Shown in pieces: positions 7,627 to 16,904 of a stretch of DNA of 64,000 bases (position 1 is the first letter of the stretch; each line of letters begins with the position of its first letter). The DNA is from Collinsella sp. Lineage in GTDB: Bacteria; Actinomycetota; Coriobacteriia; Coriobacteriales; Coriobacteriaceae. A program made the translations under genes and the position numbers. The notes below the pieces were generated by a model. That model was given only the letters and a program-made list of their open reading frames with translations. It ran no database searches and was not told the origin of the DNA. Location: positions 1-64,000 of the forward strand of contig JAHYYP010000001.1 in assembly GCA_019424905.1 (NCBI GenBank), written 5' to 3'.

Positions 7627-8973
7627 CTACTCGAAGCTCAGCTGCTCCAGACGATCAAAGACCGTGTCGATACGGGTGAGGAAGTCCCACGGATCAAAGA
7701 TCTCGTCGAGCTTTTCCTTGCTGACGGTGCAGCGCGGGTCAGCCTCGAGACGCTCCTTAAAGGTAGGGCCGGAGACACAATCCTGTACCTCGTGCCAGGT
7801 TGCCATGGCGTTCTCCTGCACAATGGCGTACGCGTCCTCGCGGGTGATGCCCGTGTCGACGAGGGCGAGCAGCACCTTGGAGGAGAAGATGAGGCCGCGG
7901 GTCTTATTGAGGTTGGCCATCATGCGGGCAGGGTACAGCTGCAGGCCGTCGATAACGCGAATGAGGCACTGGAACATGTGGTCGAGCGCGATGAAGCTAT
8001 CGGCCTGGGCGACGCGCTCGGCAGAGGAGTGCGAAATGTCACGCTCGTGCCACAGGGCGACGTTGTCGAAGGCAACCTGCGCGTTGGCCTTCACGACGCG
8101 CGACAGGCCGCAGACCTTCTCCATGGTGATGGGGTTGCGCTTGTGTGGCATGGCTGAGCTGCCCTTTTGGCCCTTACGGAACGGCTCCTCGGCCTCGAGC
8201 GTATCAGTCTTCTGCAGATTGCGAACCTCGGTAGCGATGCGCTCGCAGGTGGCCGCAGTGGTGGCAAGAACGCCGGCGAGATAGGCGTGATGGTCGCGGC
8301 TGATAACCTGCGTGGACAGCGGGTCGTGAACCAGGCCCAGGTGCTCGCAGACGTACTCCTCGACGAACGGCTCGATGGAGCTGTACGTGCCGACAGCGCC
8401 CGAGATGGCACCAAAGGCAACGTTCTTGCGGGCATCCTCAAGACGGTCCAGATCGCGCTTGAGCTCCCAGGCCCAAGAGCCAAACTTCATGCCAAAGGTC
8501 ATCGGCTCGGCATGGATGCCATGAGTACGGCCGGCGCAGAGCGTGTTGCGCTCCTCAAAGGCGCGACGCTTGCAGATCTCGCCGAGTTTTTTGACGTCCT
8601 CGATGATCAGGTCGCAGGCCTGGGTGAGCTGGTAGCACAGGGCCGTGTCGCCCAGATCGGAGCTGGTCATGCCATAGTGAACCCAGCGGCTGGGCTTGGG
8701 GTCGTCCTCGGGAACATCGGCATCGATGTACTCCTTCATGTTGGTCAGGAAGGCAATGACGTCGTGGCGCGTGACTTCCTCGATCTCATCGACCTTCGCC
8801 TTCTCAAAGTTGGCATGGTCGCGGATCCACTGGGCCTCGTCTTTGGAAATACCGATCTTGCCGAGCTCCGCCTGGGCCTCGCAGGCCAAGACCTCGATCT
8901 CCTGCCAAATGGCGTACTTGTTCTCGAGGGAGAAAATGTGTCCCATCTCCGGGCGGGTATAGCGATCGATCAT
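7627..8973 (-). CDS. purB: adenylosuccinate lyase
   Basis: PurB cleaves SAICAR to AICAR and adenylosuccinate to AMP, releasing fumarate. The fumarase/aspartase superfamily signature GSSAMPHKRNP is intact, and the segments TRHDVIAFL, GMTSSDLGDT and GRTHGIHAEP are typical of the family. The ATG at 8973 follows AAAAGGAG and gives 448 residues; a frame extension to 9039 lacks a binding site. The gene is alone in its transcription unit. The upstream 400 bases hold the tRNA-tail repeats and tRNA-Gly, read in the same direction. Confidence 0.95.
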   Translation of the reverse strand: MIDRYTRPEMGHIFSLENKYAIWQEIEVLACEAQAELGKIGISKDEAQWIRDHANFEKAKVDEIEEVTRHDVIAFLTNMKEYIDADVPEDDPKPSRWVHYGMTSSDLGDTALCYQLTQACDLIIEDVKKLGEICKRRAFEERNTLCAGRTHGIHAEPMTFGMKFGSWAWELKRDLDRLEDARKNVAFGAISGAVGTYSSIEPFVEEYVCEHLGLVHDPLSTQVISRDHHAYLAGVLATTAATCERIATEVRNLQKTDTLEAEEPFRKGQKGSSAMPHKRNPITMEKVCGLSRVVKANAQVAFDNVALWHERDISHSSAERVAQADSFIALDHMFQCLIRVIDGLQLYPARMMANLNKTRGLIFSSKVLLALVDTGITREDAYAIVQENAMATWHEVQDCVSGPTFKERLEADPRCTVSKEKLDEIFDPWDFLTRIDTVFDRLEQLSFE

Positions 8974-9075
8974 AGCGGCTCCTTTTTGGTTATTGGCACG
9001 TTGGTCGTAACCCATCCATTGTACCGTGCGCAGGTGCAAGTATGGGCAGCAGGCATTAACCTAACATTTTGGAAT

Positions 9076-9132
9076 TGGAGCGAGCAACGGGACGTCCGCG
9101 TTATTTGCTTCGCAAATCCGCACCGGCTTCAG
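9076..9132 (-). repeat. half copy of the tRNA-Gly tail element
   Basis: This segment matches the left part of the element at 9208-9263 almost base for base: GGAGCG[A/G]GCAACGGGACGTCC, then the hairpin ATTTGC-TTC-GCAAAT and CCGCACCGGCTTCAG. It stops there; the second and third hairpins and the T-arm end are missing. About 75 bases of unrelated sequence separate it from the full copy. Confidence 0.7.
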
Positions 9133-9207
9133 TGGCATACCGAGACCCGAGGAAGTGCGGGGGCAAAGCAGGCTGAATCTACCATTCCCAAAATCTTCCT
9201 TGCTCCA

Positions 9208-9345
9208 TGGAGCGGGCAACGGGACGTCCGCGTATTTGCTTCGCAAATCCGCACCGGCTTCAGGCGCCTGTCGGCGCCTTCGCCTGCTCGCTACAAACGC
9301 TTCGCGTTTGCTTTACGCTCGCACCCTGTCGGGTTCGAGTCCCGG
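9208..9345 (-). repeat. tRNA-tail triple-hairpin element, copy 2 (downstream of tRNA-Gly)
   Basis: The first 18 bases (9208-9225) equal 9399-9416, the 3' end of tRNA-Gly. Hairpins follow: ATTTGC-TTC-GCAAAT (9234-9248), AGGCGCC-TGTC-GGCGCCT (9262-9279) and CAAACGC-TTC-GCGTTTG (9294-9310). The right end, CTTTACGCTCGCACCCTGTC followed by GGGTTCGAGTCCC, matches the T-arm of tRNA-Gly in inverted orientation (15 bases shared). Same plan as 349-473 and 46870-47009. Confidence 0.75.
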
Positions 9346-9355
9346 CGCTTTATTG

Positions 9356-9391
9356 AAAAAAGCACGGCACCGGAACGGTGTCGTGCTTTTA
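9356..9391 (-). terminator. terminator of tRNA-Gly
   Basis: On the minus strand AAGCACGACACCG pairs with CGGTGCCGTGCTT around TTC, followed by six T. It begins eight bases after the CCA end. Confidence 0.85.
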
Positions 9392-9398
9392 CTTTTTC

Positions 9399-9473
9399 TG
9401 GAGCGGGCAACGGGACTCGAACCCGCGAGTGTCAGCTTGGGAAGCTGATGCCTTACCACTTGGCGATGCCCGC
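9399..9473 (-). tRNA. tRNA-Gly (anticodon CCC)
   Basis: Acceptor GCGGGCA pairs with TGCCCGC; the anticodon stem TCAGC/GCTGA holds the loop TTCCCAA with CCC at 34-36; the T-arm is GCGGGTTCGAGTCCCGT. CCA is encoded at 9399-9401. Its 3' tail is copied at 9208-9225 and, with one change, at 9076-9093. Confidence 0.97.
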
Positions 9474-9486
9474 ATATGTGGGGGAT

Positions 9487-9516
9487 AGTATAACGCGGTT
9501 GTCTTGTTCGATACAA
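9487..9516 (-). promoter_or_regulatory. promoter of tRNA-Gly
   Basis: On the minus strand TTGTAT (9516-9511) and TATACT (9492-9487) are 18 bases apart, with the -10 about 13 bases before the tRNA. Confidence 0.6.
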
Positions 9517-9770
9517 GGGTGTCGATGCTTGTTTTAGCTGTGGAGAATCGTTTGAAAACCGCGCCAATTGTGGAGATGAGGACCTTTGTCTTTCTTTTCT
9601 TACCATCTTCTACCTGCATTTTTATCTGATTGTTGTATTTGAGCTCAATTTGTCAGGAATTGGGCAAGCTTTTGGTCAGGCTCCGGTACTTACCCGCATG
9701 AACCTCGGCTGTAGCCTCATCCTACGCGCCGCAGCCTCCCCGTGCGGCGCACGAGGGATAAGGAGCAGCC
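9517..9770 (+). promoter_or_regulatory. upstream region of the adhesin gene
   Basis: Non-coding, relatively AT-rich sequence ahead of a cell-surface gene. A stable hairpin, GCGCCGCA-GCCTCCCCG-TGCGGCGC, lies at about 9726-9750, 20 bases before the start, with AAGGAG between hairpin and ATG. There is no T run, so it may affect leader stability or translation rather than termination. I could not place a convincing promoter. Confidence 0.35.
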
Positions 9771-12700
9771 ATGTCCAACGCACCCACGCACTCTGTCCAC
9801 AGCGCAATCGCAACAGGTCCGCTGCTCCTGCTCCTCTTCCTGCTTTTCGGCTGCCTGGCACCGGGAGCCGCATTTGCCGTCGATGGCTACGATCAGCTCG
9901 GCTTCCGCACCATTAGCGACGATTGTGGACCCTTCTTCATCGGCAAATATGAAGCTCAGGACACCTCGATTGCCTACTGCATGAACCAGGAACGCCCCGG
10001 GCCCACCAAGCCGGGCGGCCCATGGCTCAACTTTGATCAAGGCTGGGTGTGGCTCGACGACGAGTTCGCGGCAATCGTTTGTCACGGATATCCTACCGCC
10101 ACGTCGTTTGGCGGTTATCATCTTTCACCAGATCGCGCCCGCGCCGCCACCCAGCTTGCCGTATGGATGCTCAACGGCACTACCCATGTCGACGGCACCT
10201 ACTCCTACACGACCGCTCAGGGCAAAACCAAGAGTGGGCACTTTACCGCCGACAATGAAGTCGTGGCGGCTGCGCGGTGGCTCCACGACAACGCAAAATC
10301 AGGAAGCATCAAAGCCGCTCCACACCGCGCGCGGCGCTATTTAGGAACCGTATCGGGCGGCAGCAAACGTCAAGACATGCTCTATGTACTGCCGGCGGTC
10401 TCTGTTTCCTTCCAAAAGCAGTCTGCGAACACCGTTATTACCAGCGGAAACAATACCTATCAGTTTGACGGGGCAACATTCGATGTTTTTGAGAGCGCCA
10501 GCGACGCACGTGTCGGCACCATCCAGATGGACGGCAACGGTCGAGCGCAGGCAGCACTTCTGCCCAATACGGCATACTACCTAGTTGAAACGAAGGCGCC
10601 GGCCGGCTATGTCCCCCGTCGTGATCGCATCGCCTTTACCACGGGGAATGACGGTGGACAGGTCACCATTGATGAACAGCCCGGCACCATCAACCTGTGT
10701 ATCGTAAAACTCGATGCCGCGACGAATGCCGGCCCCCAGGTGGGATCTTCACTCGCAGGAGCAGAGTTCACGTGTGTGTCGCAATCAACCCCCGGATGGG
10801 CGCAAATCCTCACGACCGACGAAAGCGGTCGAGCCACCCTCACCGATGTCCCCTTAGGAACCTTTACCATATACGAATCAAAAGCCCCCGAGGGCTACCT
10901 GCCATCCAACGACAGCTGGTCCTATACCGTTGGAGCCGACCAGCTCGGTGATTCAGGCTTGGTCGAGATCGAATCGCGCGTTTCCGATATCCCCATTGCG
11001 TTTGACCTTGAGATTTCCAAATTCAAGGACTACGGCAATAGCGATCAATCCGGCCTGGAGCAGCCGGCAGGAGGTGTTGTCTTTGAGGTTGTCAGCAACA
11101 GCTCTCAGCAGGTTGTTGGCACGCTGACCACAAACATCTATGGCTTTGCCTCCACCAAAGATCAGTCAGAAGCATGGTTTGGCGCAGGCAAGCGACCCGC
11201 CGGTGTCCACGGAGCCATCCCATACGACCGCGCCGGCTACACCGTTCGCGAGGTTCCAGAAACCGTCCCCGAAGGTTTTAAACGTGCAGGGGAATGGACC
11301 GTCGAGGCCAATCAGATTTCCGACGGCGCCGAGCTTCAATATATCGTGGACAACCACGCTCTGTCGACGCATCTCCAAATTGTAAAACGCGATGCCCAAA
11401 CAGGCGCTTCTGTTCCACTAGCCGGATTCACCTTCCAACTACTCGACAGCAATCACGAACCTGTCTCACAAACTTGCTGGTATCCAGCACATAACGTAAT
11501 GGACACCTTTACGACTGACGCGACCGGAACCATCACACTGCCCGAATCGCTCGTGCCGGGCACCTATTATGTACGCGAAACCTCGGCCAAAGAGCCCTAT
11601 CTCGTCGGCAAAGAGATCGAGGTAAGCATACCCGCCGACATGAACCTAACGCCCGTTGCAATCGTCTCGTATTATGACCACGCCGCGACCGGAAACATCA
11701 GGATCGTTAAAACCGATGCCGTAGACGGCAGCAGCCTCGCGGGCGCCATCTTTGAGATCCGCGCCTCGGGTGATATCGTGCGCCCCGACGGTAGCATTGC
11801 CGCGCTCGACGGTGAGACTGTCGCTACTGTCATGACGGATGAAGCTGGAGAAGCACGCGCGGACGACCTCCCGCTGGGATCTGGTACCGCGCGCTACGAG
11901 GTTGTCGAGACTCAAGCGCCGGCAGGCTTCTTACTCGATCGGACATCCCATATTGTCGACCTTACTTATGCCGACCAGAAAACACCCGTTGTGGAGGCAC
12001 GGCTTAACGTATCCAACGATTACACCAAGGTTGATATCTCCAAGGTCGATGCAAGTGGTGAGCAGGAAGTGGAAGGTGCACAGCTCACCTTATATGGTCC
12101 CGATAAAACCGAAATAGACTCCTGGACCTCATCCGACAAGCCGCACCGCGTCGAACATCTTGCACCCGGCACCTACTCGTTGCGCGAAATGATGTCTCCG
12201 CGGACCTATGACCTTGCCGAGGAGATAACGTTTGAAATAAAGGATACGGGAGAAGTCCAATCCGTCGCGATGAAGGATGCGCCCATCGAGATCAAAGGAC
12301 AGGTCGATAAGCGTCAGGAGATTGTCCAACCTATCGGGAAGGGTCTGCTGGCCAACGGCGATGGTAAAAATCGCGCCGCAACGCAAACCAATACGGACGG
12401 ACTTTTCTCCTATACCATCGACGCTCGAAACGATTCAGCTACCTGGGTTGATGAATTAACGATTACCGATGATCTTGAGTGTGCCGAGGACGATACGGCG
12501 AGATTCGTCTCAATCGAAACTCCCGTCGCCATCGGCGACCTCAACGGTCTGTGTAACGTGTGGTATCGCACGACGCCGTTGGACTCGACAGACGTCGATG
12601 AGACGGCAAACGCGACACTTGACGATGGGCACGAAAATCCTTGGCTTAAGTCCGACGAGGTAAAGGAGAGCCTTGGTGAGGACTGCCGCCTCGTCGATTA

Positions 12701-13202
12701 CGACGGCTGGCACCTCTGGAAGGCGGATGTCTCGACCACAGAATCCACCACACTCGAGGCGAAAGAACTCGACCTTGCATCCAATACCATCGTAACGGGC
12801 ATTCGCATTGAATACGGTGCGGTAGCCGCCGACTTTACGACTCGAAGCGATACAGATTCCTGGACCCATGATGATCTCAAAGATGAGCACGACGACCTTG
12901 ACGATGCCAAAGTAATCCTTGGCACAGACGCTCGGAGCGCAGTCGTGCACATGCAGGCAACGTCGGCTTATACGCCCCAAACCGCACTCACCAACAGCGC
13001 GCGCGTCGATCTTTGCCGCAACGGCGGCGGCGATAAACTTGAGTCACATGACGAGGACCGCGTCATTCAACGCTGTACCCTACCGCAGGACCTACCGGCA
13101 ACAGGATCAGTTCCCATCGCCGCTTGCATCACTGCGCTCCTGACCTCGGGTGCCGCAGCCATATGGTTCGCTCGCCTTAGGTCGATCCCAAAGAAGCGCT
13201 AG
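9771..13202 (+). CDS. LPXTG-anchored multi-CnaB adhesin with predicted thioester domain
   Basis: This 1143-residue surface protein starts with a signal peptide (cleavage likely after AFA, residue 36). An N-terminal domain has Cys70 in AYCMN and Gln128 in TQLAVW, the Cys-Gln pair typical of class I thioester domains that bind host targets covalently. At least six Cna-B/prealbumin-like domains follow, each with an E-box-type strand such as YYLVETKAPAGY, FTIYESKAPEGY and YEVVETQAPAGF, which usually carry intramolecular isopeptide bonds. The C-terminus has LPATG (1108-1112), a membrane segment and RLRSIPKKR for sortase anchoring. AAGGAG precedes the ATG. It runs against replication, alone; no sortase or pilin partner is in the window. 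Confidence 0.9.
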   Translation: MSNAPTHSVHSAIATGPLLLLLFLLFGCLAPGAAFAVDGYDQLGFRTISDDCGPFFIGKYEAQDTSIAYCMNQERPGPTKPGGPWLNFDQGWVWLDDEFAAIVCHGYPTATSFGGYHLSPDRARAATQLAVWMLNGTTHVDGTYSYTTAQGKTKSGHFTADNEVVAAARWLHDNAKSGSIKAAPHRARRYLGTVSGGSKRQDMLYVLPAVSVSFQKQSANTVITSGNNTYQFDGATFDVFESASDARVGTIQMDGNGRAQAALLPNTAYYLVETKAPAGYVPRRDRIAFTTGNDGGQVTIDEQPGTINLCIVKLDAATNAGPQVGSSLAGAEFTCVSQSTPGWAQILTTDESGRATLTDVPLGTFTIYESKAPEGYLPSNDSWSYTVGADQLGDSGLVEIESRVSDIPIAFDLEISKFKDYGNSDQSGLEQPAGGVVFEVVSNSSQQVVGTLTTNIYGFASTKDQSEAWFGAGKRPAGVHGAIPYDRAGYTVREVPETVPEGFKRAGEWTVEANQISDGAELQYIVDNHALSTHLQIVKRDAQTGASVPLAGFTFQLLDSNHEPVSQTCWYPAHNVMDTFTTDATGTITLPESLVPGTYYVRETSAKEPYLVGKEIEVSIPADMNLTPVAIVSYYDHAATGNIRIVKTDAVDGSSLAGAIFEIRASGDIVRPDGSIAALDGETVATVMTDEAGEARADDLPLGSGTARYEVVETQAPAGFLLDRTSHIVDLTYADQKTPVVEARLNVSNDYTKVDISKVDASGEQEVEGAQLTLYGPDKTEIDSWTSSDKPHRVEHLAPGTYSLREMMSPRTYDLAEEITFEIKDTGEVQSVAMKDAPIEIKGQVDKRQEIVQPIGKGLLANGDGKNRAATQTNTDGLFSYTIDARNDSATWVDELTITDDLECAEDDTARFVSIETPVAIGDLNGLCNVWYRTTPLDSTDVDETANATLDDGHENPWLKSDEVKESLGEDCRLVDYDGWHLWKADVSTTESTTLEAKELDLASNTIVTGIRIEYGAVAADFTTRSDTDSWTHDDLKDEHDDLDDAKVILGTDARSAVVHMQATSAYTPQTALTNSARVDLCRNGGGDKLESHDEDRVIQRCTLPQDLPATGSVPIAACITALLTSGAAAIWFARLRSIPKKR

Positions 13203-13208
13203 CGCGAT

Positions 13209-13246
13209 AAAAAAGCGGGCGCGCCAGTCCCCCGGCTCGCCCGCTT
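13209..13246. terminator. bidirectional terminator between convergent genes
   Basis: AAGCGGGCG pairs with CGCCCGCTT across a 16-base loop that also pairs in part. Six T follow on the minus strand; TTTC follows on the plus strand. It serves the adhesin and, more strongly, the minus-strand gene at 13269-13487. Confidence 0.8.
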
Positions 13247-13268
13247 TCAATCATTTAAATCGCCGTAT

Positions 13269-13487
13269 CTACCCTGCAGACGAAGATCCACCATCAACGA
13301 TTGCCTGCTCGGACTCAGGAATCCCATCGGCACCCGTGCTCTGTTCTTGCTCCACCTCTTCGCTGATTGCGGAGGCGGGGGTCGAGCCCTTCGCACCCAC
13401 GATGTAGGCAGCCCCAAATCCTAACGCAATGGCGATCAAGGTCAAAATCACGTAGACAGGCCAATGGCGCTTAATATACGAAAACAC
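13269..13487 (-). CDS. small single-pass membrane protein
   Basis: A 72-residue protein with a short basic start (MFSYIKRHW), one membrane helix at about residues 10-32, and an acidic, Gln/Ser-rich outer tail. I do not recognise a family. The start is GTG 13487, preceded by AAGGAG at five bases. It follows the large M28-like gene by 21 bases and is probably its operon partner. Confidence 0.65.
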   Translation of the reverse strand: MFSYIKRHWPVYVILTLIAIALGFGAAYIVGAKGSTPASAISEEVEQEQSTGADGIPESEQAIVDGGSSSAG

Positions 13488-13508
13488 GTTGACTCCTTAG
13501 AGCTCCGT

Positions 13509-16500
13509 CTACGAACGGCGGATAACCTCGGTCACGACCTCGGATACCGTGGCAATGTTCGTCGGGTTGACATTGTGGGGCAGGTCGTCCTCGGTACGAG
13601 CGCAAGCCAGGCGCGTGCCGTCCACGCCGGCGATGGTGAGGGCTCGGCGGCTCGCCTCGAGCGCGGCGTAGGAATCGGTCTTGGCATAGGGCATCTCGAG
13701 CGCGCCACAATCGACATGGAACGACTTGCACACCTTGCTGACCAGGTTCATGATGCGGCGATCGCCCTTGAGCAGCTGCTGTTCGCCCTCAATCGTCACC
13801 ACCGAAAGCCTACCGGCGCCGACGGATTCAAGATTGATGAAGAATACGCCGCGGAGCTTATCGCGATGCGAGGCCAAGAAGGCCTTCATACCGGCGCCAT
13901 CACAATCCGAGGCGCCCGTTGCCACAAACCAGATATCGTGACCGAGCAGCTCATCATCGCCCATAGAGGCGACAGCCGAGAGCATATCTTCGGAAGAAGC
14001 GCCGTCGGAAGACGTAGCGCCGCCCTTCCAGCCATCGTTATCGTCCTCGAAATTATCCCACGAACCGATGCCGCGACCGGACTTCTTGGCATCGTAATCG
14101 TCTTCGACGCCCAGCCAATCACTCATGCTGTCCTGTTCGTTTTTCTTTTTACGACCGAACAGGCCGCCCAGGCCGCGCTTGCGAGACTTGGGTGCCGCCG
14201 GGGCGGGAGCCGAAATAGTCTCGATCGGCTGAGCGCCCGACGCAACGGGCATAGGAGGCGCAACGGGTGCCGATGTGGGTTCGGGACCCTGAGCGGTAGC
14301 AAAGGGGTCGTTGGCCTGTGCGGAGGGGTCGGGAAGGTCGAACAGCGACGTGCGAGACGCAACGTTTGCCTGCTTCATCGACGGCAGCGACGGATCGGGG
14401 ACCGAAGCCAACGGAGACGAGGAAGGTGCAGGCGACGGAGCCGACGCCGGATCAGGAACATTCATCTGCGGACGCGGCGATGCCTGGGAGGAAATCTGGG
14501 GCATAAGGGAATCGACCGTTTCGTCCTGGGTGGGAGCAACATCGGCAACCGTGGCACCGGAACCACTCGGGGTCGGCATGGTGAAAATCTGCGTGGAGTA
14601 AGGCCTCGACTCATCTATCTCGGGAGCCTCGGAAACCGCAGACACTTCCTCCTGCTCGACCTCGGTCGAATCATCTTGCTCGGCTGTCGCGTATTGCTCT
14701 TCGTCAGAGTTGGCCTCGACGGGCTCGTCCTCGGCGGCATCTTGGATTTCGGCAGCATCAATAGGCTCGTCATCGTCTGCCGCATCGCCCTGCTCATCGG
14801 AAACAGGAAGGGGCTCGGCAATCGCGGTGCCTTGCTTTTCAAACGTTATCGTGGAATCGAACTGCGCGGCATCAAACGACATGGTGCTATCGACGTGCTG
14901 TTGAGCCTCGAAAGACGTTGTCGCCTCAACAATATCCGCGGACGTCGGCTGCTGGGACTCAAAGGACGTTGTAGCTTCGGCGGCATCGACGGGCACGGAC
15001 TGCATAGCCTCGTTCTGCTCGAACTCTTGCGCCGCGAGCTCACGTGCCGCCTCGGCTGCCTGCTGCTGAGCGATAGCCTCCTGCTCGGCAGCCTCGCGTG
15101 CGGCAGCGCGCTTCTCCTCGAAATCGTCGACAAATTTCTTGCCCTTTGCAAGCGCACTCTTAAAGAAGTTGGAAGCGCTGGCGCCAATCGAAGAGAACGC
15201 GGATGCGATATCGGCATGGGGCGTTGCCGCGGGAATCTCGGCTGAGAAATCAGTATCGCTCTCGTAAGACACGAGCCTCGGCTGTTCAACGTAATCGTCG
15301 TCAGACTCGTCCGCAACGTCTTGCGCCGGCGCGGCGGGAGCCAAAACGTCCAGTCCTGCAGCGGGATCGATCGCGGACACTGCCTCGGGCTCGGCAACGG
15401 CAGCGGCAACCGCGGCAGACTCATCATCCACGGTGGCAACGGGCGCAGGCGCAGTCACGACGGGGACAGGCTCGGACTCAAACGTCGGCTCCTCGCCCTC
15501 CTCGTAATCGAGCGTGCAGGACTCGGGAAGCATTCCGAGAGCACGGATGGCATCCGAACCAAAACGGATGTTGCCGGCGGCATTGCGATAGAGCTTGGGC
15601 TCGGGGTCGGGCGCGACAGGCTCCTCCGCCGGCTCGACAGCGGGAACCTCGTCATTGAACTCTTCGGCCTGGACAGCCTGATTCTGATCCTCGGGCACAA
15701 TGGCGCCAATCAGCGTCTCGTCGGCAGACGCACCCTCAAAGCCCTCGATCTGCTCGTCGAAAGCCTCACCCTGTTCGGGCTCGGCCTGAGCGTCGGGAGC
15801 AATCGGCTGACCGAACTCGTCCTCGGCGTAGGTGGGCTCTTCATACTCGATGGTGTTGCCGTAGTCGTTTTGCTGCTGGGCCGCGGCATACTCCGCCGCT
15901 GCGCGCGCCATTTCCTCGGCACGACGCTTTTGCTCCCCAAAATAGGTATCGAACGGAACATCGTCGGGAAACTCGTTTTCGCCCTGGAAGGGAGCAACGT
16001 TGTCCATAACGCCGAGCATAGCGGCGACAGAAGACTTGTTGCACACCGCGCCGGACGTATAGGGAAGAATGTGGCGGTTAGAGATGATGTTTGCCGCGTT
16101 GGCAAGTGCAACGAGGGAAGCGAGGATCGCGACAATCCACAGCAGAACCTTGAGCGCGCCGGGGAGCGGCAGGATACGCAGGATGGCAACGGCAGCGGGG
16201 GCAACCGTGGCAACGGGCAACAACTTGGCGATGAGCGCACGATACGAAGCATAAGGCTCGCGGGCAAGCAGCTCAGCGCGGGGAGAGTCGTAGTGTGCGA
16301 CAACGACCACCGGGCGGTTGCGCGGAGACGCAAGCGGGCCCGAGGCCTTGTGGTAGGCGATGACATTTTGGCTCACGCCCGTCTTGCCCAGGCGCGAAAC
16401 CACGGGGTGGCCCGTGCGCTCGAGCACGTAGAGCACGGCACCGACAATGGCCAGCAAGGTGCCGACCAAGCCGATACCGCCGCCGATGCCCATCAGCAGG

Positions 16501-16706
16501 GCGCCGGCAAACGCAAGAATACCGGTAACGGCAAATGCCAACCTACTGGGCGCCGGGGCATTGAACTCCTGAACCTCGGGATCAAAGCCGTGGTTGCGGA
16601 AGATCTGAGCGATATCCTCGGCAGCCAAGCGCTCTTCTTCACTGCATGCCGGCGTAATGCCGGTGTTCTGCAGCAGGTGGTTAATATAGTTCTGGGTGTT
16701 CGCCAT
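13509..16706 (-). CDS. large M28-like membrane protein, probably catalytically inactive
   Basis: The 1065-residue product has two pairs of membrane helices (about 55-97 and 158-207). Between them is an M28 peptidase-like strand, VVVVAHYDSP, with H138 and D140. After helix four comes TSGAVCNKSSVAAMLGVMDN, where M28 enzymes have a metal-binding Asp before Asn; here it is Cys222. A region of over 500 residues, rich in Glu, Ala, Pro and Gln and probably disordered, is inserted before the fold resumes (DIWFVATGASDCDG, FINLESVGAG, DDLPHNVNPTN). The Glu-Glu pair of M28 is absent from the FVATGASDCDG position. ATG 16706 follows GGAG; a frame extension to 16856 is unlikely. I infer a non-catalytic, membrane-bound role. 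Confidence 0.72.
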   Translation of the reverse strand: MANTQNYINHLLQNTGITPACSEEERLAAEDIAQIFRNHGFDPEVQEFNAPAPSRLAFAVTGILAFAGALLMGIGGGIGLVGTLLAIVGAVLYVLERTGHPVVSRLGKTGVSQNVIAYHKASGPLASPRNRPVVVVAHYDSPRAELLAREPYASYRALIAKLLPVATVAPAAVAILRILPLPGALKVLLWIVAILASLVALANAANIISNRHILPYTSGAVCNKSSVAAMLGVMDNVAPFQGENEFPDDVPFDTYFGEQKRRAEEMARAAAEYAAAQQQNDYGNTIEYEEPTYAEDEFGQPIAPDAQAEPEQGEAFDEQIEGFEGASADETLIGAIVPEDQNQAVQAEEFNDEVPAVEPAEEPVAPDPEPKLYRNAAGNIRFGSDAIRALGMLPESCTLDYEEGEEPTFESEPVPVVTAPAPVATVDDESAAVAAAVAEPEAVSAIDPAAGLDVLAPAAPAQDVADESDDDYVEQPRLVSYESDTDFSAEIPAATPHADIASAFSSIGASASNFFKSALAKGKKFVDDFEEKRAAAREAAEQEAIAQQQAAEAARELAAQEFEQNEAMQSVPVDAAEATTSFESQQPTSADIVEATTSFEAQQHVDSTMSFDAAQFDSTITFEKQGTAIAEPLPVSDEQGDAADDDEPIDAAEIQDAAEDEPVEANSDEEQYATAEQDDSTEVEQEEVSAVSEAPEIDESRPYSTQIFTMPTPSGSGATVADVAPTQDETVDSLMPQISSQASPRPQMNVPDPASAPSPAPSSSPLASVPDPSLPSMKQANVASRTSLFDLPDPSAQANDPFATAQGPEPTSAPVAPPMPVASGAQPIETISAPAPAAPKSRKRGLGGLFGRKKKNEQDSMSDWLGVEDDYDAKKSGRGIGSWDNFEDDNDGWKGGATSSDGASSEDMLSAVASMGDDELLGHDIWFVATGASDCDGAGMKAFLASHRDKLRGVFFINLESVGAGRLSVVTIEGEQQLLKGDRRIMNLVSKVCKSFHVDCGALEMPYAKTDSYAALEASRRALTIAGVDGTRLACARTEDDLPHNVNPTNIATVSEVVTEVIRRS

Positions 16707-16904
16707 GTGCGCTCCACATCCATAATCCGACAAATAGGCCCAATGCATGCACATTAGAACCGTATATAGTCGAAAGTATACCCCGAGCGAGCGCAAACGA
16801 CCGAAATCGGGCCATCTTAACGCCCCGAGCGGACAAGGATATAGCCTAATCTCCATATCGGACTAAAATCATGGCAGCAAACCACCTTCTCATGCGAGGA
16901 CTCT

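Noticed and set aside
13464..15245. A 593-codon open frame antisense to the M28-like gene
   Set aside because: The translation is Arg/Gly/Leu-rich shadow sequence of the Glu/Ala-rich insertion on the minus strand, without start signal or domain.
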